Shown: positions 17,001 through 21,399 of the stretch, piece after piece | Position numbering within the stretch: the first letter of the stretch is position 1 | How the letters are laid out: each line of letters opens with the position of its first letter | Origin: JAQBFJ01 sp032123435 | GTDB lineage: Bacteria; Verrucomicrobiota; Kiritimatiellia; UBA8416; JAQBFJ01 | Length of the DNA stretch: 21,399 nucleotides | Assembly: GCA_032123435.1 (NCBI GenBank) | Contig: JAQBFJ010000029.1 | Span: 1 to 21,399 of the forward strand | Direction: 5' to 3' | The notes under the pieces: generated by a model | Database searches by the model: none | Told to the model about the DNA's origin: nothing | The model's input: the letters and a program-made list of their open reading frames with translations, nothing else | Position numbers and translations under genes: made by a program

Positions 17001-18195
17001 CATAAGGGTCGGATAGGACGGAAAAATCATTCAGCATGGTCAGTGCCTGCTCGTATTTTCCGCGCAGAATGAGAATTCGTATCACGACAAGCCTCCATGT
17101 TTCATCAGCTGGTATTTTCTTGTATACGAGTTCGGCTAACCTTTCGGCGTTCTCCAAATCGCCGATATCCCGCAATTCCTCGACAACAGTTTTTAACATT
17201 TCAACCCTGTGCGATGATCTGCTCTTGAATAATGCCGCCGACACCAGGACGACTGTCACGAAGATCAACAGTATAAGCGATTTATGTCTGTATGCCGCCT
17301 GTAATACAGGCGGATATGCTGTAAGAATTCTTACTTTCTGAGGAAACAGTTCCTGTTTGTATGCCTGACGTTTTCGCTGGATGTTCTGCCATAGCAGAAG
17401 CTCCAGATATACGATAAAGACGCCTGCAATTACAATGATCCCAGTACTGTCATGCAAAAACCTGGCGCCGGCGATTGTTTCCGTGCGCGGAGCGTAAAGG
17501 ACCATAGCTGAAATACGCAGGATGTTGAGCATAAGCGCCTGTATGAGGGCCACAATGATAAACAGACCACACTCATACCATTTGAGTCGTTTCAATATGC
17601 CCAGTCCGAGCGTGACCAATAACATGGTTGTTGCCGTTCGCATGCCACTGCACCATGCCGGCACTTCGTAAATATTTACTCCGGTACGCAAAACAAATCC
17701 ATCGGCCCACACTCGCGCGTTGACAAGGTGCAGAAGCCATTCTGCTCCCTGTACGGACATGTTTTGCATGCCGAGCTGGAGCAGGATGAACAGTTGATTG
17801 GGCAGGGGATGCGACCAATAAAGCAGAAATAAACCCAGTATAATATCACGACTGAATCTTCTTGGTAGTGCCCATTTAAAACAGGAGAACATTATCATGA
17901 GCAGGCCAAGCCATTGGAATTGGCGTACACGAAATATAATTCCGGTAACAGCAACCAGTGTGCCAAGCGCGGCTATACCCGTTAATAACAGAATGACGGG
18001 TCCGCGTGATGCCTGTTTATGCTCAATATCTTCCGGCTTTTGGCGTAGAAAAATCAATAATGCCATGAAACTGGTCAAAAAGAAGCGAATGACACCGTTC
18101 TGCGTGGAGATAATAAAGGGAAAATTGAATGCCAGCCAGATCCCGAACAGCGCTATGGCTGAAATTGTAACCATATGTTTCGGATTAGATTTCAT
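14059..18195 (-). CDS. Exosortase fused to a long TPR-repeat region
   Basis: Exosortases are membrane enzymes that cut sorting signals such as PEP-CTERM from secreted proteins. Residues 1 to about 275 of this 1378-residue protein form a multi-pass membrane domain with the family's catalytic pattern: Cys182 in PAWCSGMRTATTM, Arg227 in LNILRISAMVLYAP, and His249 in FLHDSTGIIVIAG. A preceding LPNQLFILLQLGMQ segment also fits. A further membrane segment (about 305-323) leads into roughly 1050 residues of helical repeats, many of TPR type (for example near 335-375, 790-850 and 1200-1330), running to the C-terminus. Exosortases of the EpsH type often have an EpsI domain at this place; here the repeats replace it and would probably be periplasmic. 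The fusion resembles a merger with the separate TPR protein PrsT of PEP-CTERM systems, which is an inference. The ATG at 18193-18195 lacks a clear ribosome site. No sorting substrate was seen nearby. Confidence 0.85.
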   Translation of the reverse strand: MKSNPKHMVTISAIALFGIWLAFNFPFIISTQNGVIRFFLTSFMALLIFLRQKPEDIEHKQASRGPVILLLTGIAALGTLVAVTGIIFRVRQFQWLGLLMIMFSCFKWALPRRFSRDIILGLFLLYWSHPLPNQLFILLQLGMQNMSVQGAEWLLHLVNARVWADGFVLRTGVNIYEVPAWCSGMRTATTMLLVTLGLGILKRLKWYECGLFIIVALIQALMLNILRISAMVLYAPRTETIAGARFLHDSTGIIVIAGVFIVYLELLLWQNIQRKRQAYKQELFPQKVRILTAYPPVLQAAYRHKSLILLIFVTVVLVSAALFKSRSSHRVEMLKTVVEELRDIGDLENAERLAELVYKKIPADETWRLVVIRILILRGKYEQALTMLNDFSVLSDPYDISTMEKTILRAYTLLWLGRLNEAAAIVGAMPEHVRNQDARVAMVLAEMAFYSGNPDKVAQYVATAAQYRPNINRVRALYPYLRTYRKWDAIADSDPQTSYTSPAQAFSALEAYMNLNDTPTVAEMTRNAIKAWPDDPRILEPLFFMAQKQLDGQWQDRFASRLVHCIQIMDNPDELYKLFNKCFQLARPDLAWLVYHRISDIDPSHPTLSMSAVHYGDNWFIFRKGQLSIKSLFSDETISIKPFFIFGRILPAWRPFCDRVPLGLELSAEPNIAFREEALQSALREFQKRDEEGNLSLPMRYEYVQALEMTGNMAKARDQLSYISSKHPEEQERTIVFLSGIYEHQNDWQSVYELLREYMESKKTPESPPPLLTPVLRLYRAQSNLRLGLGAINTAREAVRLFPYFNTVIGALADALMQFDSPEEALHALATRDKARESSVNRIEARALYMSERYFEANNFCRSALIPLIPIPADASQLTVLPPAEVSVLWHAISIPSEKQFDDNAVTLKANIENTISPFLRDMMKLWLECYERGDLSSTEHDADPYSIQRWLKCGRDNTEKAIALNQLTLLLCRNREFVKARNAAGNAVKLLPESPILWRILISLSNGDLDVINVARHWCPEDGEIWLAELVVKSQAGIQQTNNPSALWNCDVTPETANRFSPAVVTRAADYLLRGGFESEAIVLARSVMSRARGLLPTYVLCIKCALAENNRQWALESTKTAISASLRPPPTLYKQLLTLRDFAQIQDMDADTVNALRMLNESEPDNPLWDQMLGYTRFKRGGWEVVESIYRMIDALENGATNKTPFIVAAEASRRFGNTERAAEILRRGLKHHPNDLAMMNNLAYTLADVPARAQEALEFIPSLLADGYNNPHILDTIAVVYMRCGKLDEAEKTLSVSLEKAEQHSQFWFRAKTHQSRIALMRGNVEAAESVLIETIGYSRGVPEEYLLEANQLFAEIETEKLLRMEKPERANEEK

Positions 18196-18261
18196 TGCTT
18201 ATATGTTGCCATAAATCAGGCGGCAAGGACAAGCATACTGATTGGCGTTGGAGAGAAGAAT

Positions 18262-18418
18262 ATTTTTTGACAGGATAACAGGATAAACAAGGATTAAGAA
18301 GGGAGTGATCGTCCAGTAAATCTGAAATAAAACCCTTGTTTCTCTCCGGGTCTAGGGACAATAGTTTTATTCCACATTTCCTGAACAGTTTTCCTGATGG
18401 GGGAAGAGGATTTACCAC
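18262..18418 (+). repeat. Dispersed repeat, copy A
   Basis: Bases 18262-18332 are identical over 71 bases to 21329-21399, where the window ends. Bases 18362-18418 match 21245-21301 at 55 of 57 positions. The first part is itself made of short degenerate units (ACAGGATA repeated, then ACAAGGATTA). The element has no protein-coding character. Its copies lie in direct orientation on either side of the STAS-like/ArsC-sigma54 gene pair. Confidence 0.85.
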
Positions 18419-18639
18419 CCAGCCTGCAGCGCTTGAAGCCGCAGGCAATGCGGGCAGGCGGAGATTCGGAGGAAGACGGGCCGCAGAAGAAAGGGAGATT
18501 GAATATCCAATAACCAAATCCAATTTCCAAGTGGGAAGTAGGGATCCGGCTTCGGTCGCAATAACAAAATACGCCGGGATAAAAGGAGATGATGTATATG
18601 ATTAAATTATTTCTCCATTCTTACTCCAGAATAACAACG

Positions 18640-18684
18640 TTGCATCAAATCATGGATTGCGAAGCAATACAGGATTTGATGTAA
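18640..18684. repeat. Long near-perfect inverted repeat (hairpin)
   Basis: Two 21-base arms (18640-18660 and 18664-18684) enclose a GAA loop. The outer 12 pairs (TTGCATCAAATC against GATTTGATGTAA) contain one G-T wobble, the inner five (ATTGC/GCAAT) are perfect, and two mismatches lie between. No T-run follows. It resembles a repetitive extragenic palindrome or a miniature element end; other copies would be needed to tell. Confidence 0.6.
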
Positions 18685-18700
18685 CCTCTGAATTTATCTT

Positions 18701-18725
18701 CTCCGTGCCTCCGTGACCTCTGTGG
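18701..18725 (-). repeat. Degenerate 9-base tandem repeat (CACGGAGNN type)
   Basis: Read on the minus strand this is CACAGAGGT, CACGGAGGC, ACGGAG, about three units of a 9-base motif. A related set lies on the plus strand at 21299-21322. From memory, such CACGGAG-type runs are scattered through intergenic DNA of many environmental bacteria. Confidence 0.55.
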
Positions 18726-18786
18726 TGAATGTCTTTCTGTTCCCGTATCCGTGGTATGTCTTCTGCGGGTTATTATTTTCGCATGG

Positions 18787-19182
18787 TCAGGCCGGCGTTT
18801 CTGCAGAGAGGCCGATCCATTTTTCGGCGTTGGTTACATTACCAAAAACCCGGACATCAATTGTGGAATTCTTTGATGCCATGGCAAATATGGAAAATGC
18901 AGTAGCCGCCGCGAAGGCCACCTCGTCGTTGACCACTACGGCGCACTTGCTGATCTTTTTAGCGACGGCCCGATGCTCATTGATGACTTTCAAAATGTTT
19001 CTAAGTTCGTTCGGTGAATAAGTTTTTTTCAAGTCACGGCAGTCAGTGATGCAGTTTAAAGTATGGTCATATTCGGGATGAGTGAAAATGTCGCGCAGTA
19101 CATCATGCAATTCCGGCGCGGATATATCTTTGCCACACCTGATTTTGACCAAGCTTAATTGCTGGTTTATTTCGTATTCCAT
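18787..19182 (-). CDS. Small SpoIIAA/STAS-like protein
   Basis: This 131-residue cytoplasmic protein has no signal peptide or membrane segment. Alternating strands and helices, a central CITDCRDL strand-turn, and the ending IDVRVFGNVTNAEKWIGL resemble small proteins of the SpoIIAA/STAS-like fold, in which the last helix often reads like DEAEAWL. I assign the fold by resemblance only. The usual phosphorylatable serine of anti-sigma antagonists is not evident, so no biochemical role is claimed. The ATG at 19180-19182 is preferred over an adjacent GTG because GGAG lies five bases upstream. It is divergent from the ArsC-sigma54 regulator, 134 bases away, so the two may share control or act together. 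Confidence 0.6.
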   Translation of the reverse strand: MEYEINQQLSLVKIRCGKDISAPELHDVLRDIFTHPEYDHTLNCITDCRDLKKTYSPNELRNILKVINEHRAVAKKISKCAVVVNDEVAFAAATAFSIFAMASKNSTIDVRVFGNVTNAEKWIGLSAETPA

Positions 19183-19316
19183 CACGGCTCCATTATCTTT
19201 TTACAGAAAGTAAAATAATAATATATAGAGTATGATGTTGGCAATAAGAATGTCTTATATAATTCAATGTTTTTTGGGCTTTGCCTTGAAACGTGTATGG
19301 CTGTATATATATATGC
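19183..19316. promoter_or_regulatory. AT-rich divergent intergenic region
   Basis: This segment must hold promoters for both the STAS-like gene and the ArsC-sigma54 regulator. On the plus strand TATAAT occurs at 19258-19263, but the nearest -35-like TTGGCA (19238-19243) is only 14 bases away. On the minus strand TTGCCA (19244-19239) faces an AT-rich stretch with several TATATT-like hexamers. No GG-N10-GC sigma54 site was found. I see control DNA but cannot name a definite promoter. Confidence 0.35.
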
Positions 19317-21071
19317 ATGACAAGTATTCTTTTCTTATGCACAAAAAATTCGGGACGCAGTCAAATGGCGGAAGGTTTTGCCCTGGCCCGGCAGGAGCAG
19401 GACGTTAAAATCGTAAGTGCCGGCACGGAGGCGTGGCATGTTCATCCTATGGCCATAGAAGTGATGGCGGAAGTTGATGTTGATATTTCCGGGCATAAAT
19501 CTAAGGCTATCACGGACCTCGATTCGCTTGATTTTGATCTTGTGGTGTCGCTTTGCGACCAGGCGGCTAAAAACTGCCCTGTTCTGCCCGGAAACCCTGA
19601 GCGTGTTAACTGGAACCTTCCTGATCCGGCACGGGAGGTGGATGACGGCGGCCTGGACGGCGAGGCCGGTCTGGCGGTATTCAGGAAGTCAAGGGATGAA
19701 ATTAAGCGGCTTGTGGATGATTTGTTCGACAGGGGATATTTAGACGCGCTTGTTGAAGCGAAACGTTGCGCGGAAATTGTCATTAATAACATTACTGATG
19801 GTATAATTGCTCATGACATGAAAAGGCGGATATTTCATTTCAATAAAGCTGCGGAAGAAATTACCGGGTATAGCCGTGAGGAAGTTATAAATCGTGATTG
19901 CCATGATGTTTTTCCTGGACGATTCTGTGGAGGAAAATGCCTTTTTTGTGATGGGGCTTCACCTGTTCATGATGTTGTTAAACAGGAGTTGACCATCTCC
20001 ACGAAGGACGGTGAAAAGCGCTCTATCGAAATGACAGTCAAAAAGATGGCTGATGTGCATGGAAATGATGTTGGTGTGCTGGCCTCATTCCGTGATGTGA
20101 CCAGGGAACAGAGCCTGGCCTGGCGCATTGGTGAAATAAGCAGTTTTGCAGGCATTATAGGGCGTGATCATAATATGCTGGCGGTATTTAATCTGATCCG
20201 TGATCTTGCCGATGCCAATGTGCCTGTTCTTATTGAAGGAGAAAGCGGCACGGGCAAGGAACTCGTTGCGGCTGCGATTCATAATGGGGGGCTTCGTGCC
20301 GATAAACTGTTTGTGCCTGTTAATTGCGGCGCTTTGCCGGAGGCCCTGCTGGAAAGCGAGTTGTTCGGGCATGTGAGAGGTGCATTCACCGGGGCTGTGC
20401 GTGACAAGAAGGGACGGTTCGAGATCGCTGATGGTGGAACTATTTTCCTGGATGAAATAGGAGATATTCCAGCCTCAATGCAGGTTAAACTTCTGCGCGT
20501 ATTGCAGGAAGGAATGTTTGAACGTGTTGGAAGTGAGAAGACGGAAAAGGTGGATGTGCGCATAATCAGCGCTACGAACAAAAACTTGAAAGAAGAAATG
20601 GCAGAAGGGCGGTTCAGGGAGGATTTGTATTACAGGCTCAGTGTTGTTCCCGTTGTTCTGCCGCCTTTGCGTGAGAGGCGTAATGATATTCCACTGTTGG
20701 TCGAGTATGTGCTGAAAAAGGAAATGCAGAATACGGAAAAGGAGGGCATTGCTTTGTCCAAAGAGGCAATGGGTTTCATGATGTCTTATGACTGGCCGGG
20801 AAATGTCCGTGAATTGCAAAACTGGATCCAATTCGCACTTATAAAATGCAAAGATGCAGTGATCAGGTTGGAACATTTGCCGCCGCACAATATAAATCAA
20901 AGGTCTGACAACGGTTTGATTTCCAATCTCGGTAAGCGGCGGAAGAGAAAGCTGGATATTGCATCGGTTCAAAGGGCTCTCAAGGAAACGAATAACAACA
21001 GGGTCGAAGCAGCGCGCCGGCTTGGCGTTTCACGGGCTACTCTCTATCGGTTTCTGGATAATATAGGCTGA
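19317..21071 (+). CDS. Arsenate reductase (LMW-PTP type)-PAS-sigma54 activator fusion
   Basis: The predicted 584-residue protein joins four modules. Residues 1 to about 130 are an ArsC-type low-molecular-weight phosphatase domain: loop CTKNSGR (Cys8 to Arg14), the relay cysteines Cys80 and Cys87 in LCDQAAKNCP, and the catalytic Asp103 in LPDPA. These match Cys10, Cys82, Cys89 and Asp105 of Staphylococcus aureus ArsC, offset by two. A PAS domain (about 150-270) holds Cys195, Cys204, Cys208 and Cys211. The AAA+ sigma54-activation domain has Walker A GESGTGKE (308-315), GAFTGA (355-360), GGTIFLDEIGD and the arginine-rich RFREDLYYRL. A Fis-type HTH (about 547-584) ends the protein. I chose the ATG at 19317 because it gives the standard ArsC N-terminus; a GTG at 19293 would add eight residues, and neither has a ribosome site. 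It probably senses a thiol, oxyanion or redox signal and activates sigma54 promoters; the ligand is unknown. Confidence 0.9.
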   Translation: MTSILFLCTKNSGRSQMAEGFALARQEQDVKIVSAGTEAWHVHPMAIEVMAEVDVDISGHKSKAITDLDSLDFDLVVSLCDQAAKNCPVLPGNPERVNWNLPDPAREVDDGGLDGEAGLAVFRKSRDEIKRLVDDLFDRGYLDALVEAKRCAEIVINNITDGIIAHDMKRRIFHFNKAAEEITGYSREEVINRDCHDVFPGRFCGGKCLFCDGASPVHDVVKQELTISTKDGEKRSIEMTVKKMADVHGNDVGVLASFRDVTREQSLAWRIGEISSFAGIIGRDHNMLAVFNLIRDLADANVPVLIEGESGTGKELVAAAIHNGGLRADKLFVPVNCGALPEALLESELFGHVRGAFTGAVRDKKGRFEIADGGTIFLDEIGDIPASMQVKLLRVLQEGMFERVGSEKTEKVDVRIISATNKNLKEEMAEGRFREDLYYRLSVVPVVLPPLRERRNDIPLLVEYVLKKEMQNTEKEGIALSKEAMGFMMSYDWPGNVRELQNWIQFALIKCKDAVIRLEHLPPHNINQRSDNGLISNLGKRRKRKLDIASVQRALKETNNNRVEAARRLGVSRATLYRFLDNIG

Positions 21072-21179
21072 TCTGAATATTGCATGAAAATCAGCAAGGA
21101 AATGCTTTACCACAGGGCATGGAGACACCCTTCTCCGCTCTTCAAGCTACGCAGGGCAGGCGGAGATGGGGAAAGGGAA

Positions 21180-21301
21180 TTTTGACAGGATAACAGGATA
21201 AACAAGATTAAGACAAGATGGTTCAGGAAATCTGTATAAAACAGTAGTTTTCTTCCACATTTCCTGAACAGTGTTCCTGATGGGGGAAGAGGATTTACCA
21301 C
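21180..21301 (+). repeat. Dispersed repeat, copy B1
   Basis: It starts with the same TTTTGACAGGATAACAGG segment as copy A, diverges in the middle (21208-21244), and ends with 57 bases matching 18362-18418 at 55 positions. It is in direct orientation to copy A and shorter in the middle by about 30 bases. Confidence 0.8.
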
Positions 21302-21322
21302 GGAGTTCACGGAGATTCGGAG
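21299..21322 (+). repeat. Degenerate 9-base tandem repeat between copies B1 and B2
   Basis: CACGGAGTT, CACGGAGAT and TCGGAG are nearly three units of a 9-base motif, related to 18701-18725 on the other strand. It forms the joint between the two repeat copies. Confidence 0.6.
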
Positions 21323-21328
21323 AGGGGA

Positions 21329-21399
21329 ATTTTTTGACAGGATAACAGGATAAACAAGGATTAAGAAGGGAGTGATCGTCCAGTAAATCTGAAATAAAA
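21329..21399 (+). repeat. Dispersed repeat, copy B2 (cut by window end)
   Basis: All 71 bases are identical to 18262-18332, and the match may continue beyond the window. Identity over a non-coding stretch indicates recent duplication, gene conversion or constraint. Confidence 0.85.

Larger units (their letters stand above)
18196..18786. other. Repeat-filled intergenic region without a gene
   Basis: These 591 bases separate two minus-strand genes. They hold a dispersed repeat copy (18262-18418), a stretch of mixed repeat-like sequence (18419-18600), a long hairpin (18640-18684) and a short 9-base tandem repeat (18701-18725). Open frames crossing it consist of repeat sequence and have no recognisable protein features. 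A TTGCCG and TATAAG pair with a 17-base spacer points toward the exosortase gene on the minus strand, but it ends two bases before the ATG, so it would only suit a later start. Confidence 0.7.
21072..21399. other. Repeat-filled region downstream of the sigma54 regulator
   Basis: No gene was recognised in these 328 bases. They contain a GC-rich stretch with short CACAGGGCATGGAGA-like units (21110-21176), repeat copy B1, a short CACGGAGNN tandem, and the start of copy B2, which continues beyond the window. The small open frame across it on the minus strand is built of repeat sequence. Confidence 0.7.

Noticed and set aside
18336..18605. An 89-residue plus-strand open frame between the exosortase and STAS-like genes
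   Set aside because: It is composed of dispersed repeat sequence, part of which recurs at 21245-21301, and has no protein family features.
18196..18787. CRISPR array or transposon end in the repeat region
   Set aside because: Repeats are few, of different types and not evenly spaced; no cas or transposase gene and no target-site duplication was recognised.
19271..19316. Possible sigma54 (-24/-12) promoter before the ArsC-sigma54 regulator
   Set aside because: GG and GC dinucleotides occur, but none has the required 10-base spacing, so autoregulation through sigma54 cannot be claimed.

Overview
The window reads as chromosomal DNA of a Gram-negative, outer-membrane-bearing bacterium. It encodes lipid A synthesis (lpxA, fabZ), an LPS-transport permease, an OmpA-type envelope protein and type II secretion genes, together with HPr kinase and HPr. 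It also carries an exosortase-family enzyme and dispersed repeats built from short degenerate units. From memory, this mixture suits the PVC group (Kiritimatiellota, Lentisphaerota or Verrucomicrobiota). That placement is an inference; no rRNA or other taxonomic marker is present.

Region 1 (1-5136, plus strand) holds the end of hprK, then ptsH, ptsI, metK and ahcY. HPr keeps both its histidine and serine phosphorylation sites. With HPr kinase and enzyme I this is a complete phosphoryl-relay and regulatory set without a sugar permease. metK and ahcY follow closely and form two steps of the methyl cycle. Region 2 (5137-6739) is a 268-bp intergenic stretch with two good sigma70-like promoters and a strong ribosome binding site, driving an OmpA-like protein with calcium-binding TSP3 repeats. 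Region 3 (6794-14046, plus strand) is envelope biogenesis: one LptF/LptG permease, then fabZ-lpxA-gspD-gspE-gspF. The first four genes of that run overlap or abut; gspF follows an 86-bp gap.

Region 4 (14059-18195, minus strand, convergent to gspF) is one 1378-residue protein. Its N-terminal third is an exosortase with a visible Cys-Arg-His triad, and about 1050 residues of TPR-like repeats follow. Region 5 (18196-21399) is a module between directly repeated dispersed sequences. It contains a small SpoIIAA/STAS-like protein (minus strand) and, divergently, a sigma54 activator. That activator carries at its N-terminus an apparently intact thioredoxin-coupled arsenate reductase (LMW-phosphatase fold), followed by a cysteine-rich PAS domain, an AAA+ domain with GAFTGA, and a Fis-type HTH.

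The most noteworthy items are the two fusions: exosortase-TPR, and ArsC-PAS-sigma54 activator. The second sits with its divergent partner between direct repeats that share 71 identical bases. No tRNA, rRNA, CRISPR array, transposase or convincing intrinsic terminator was seen.
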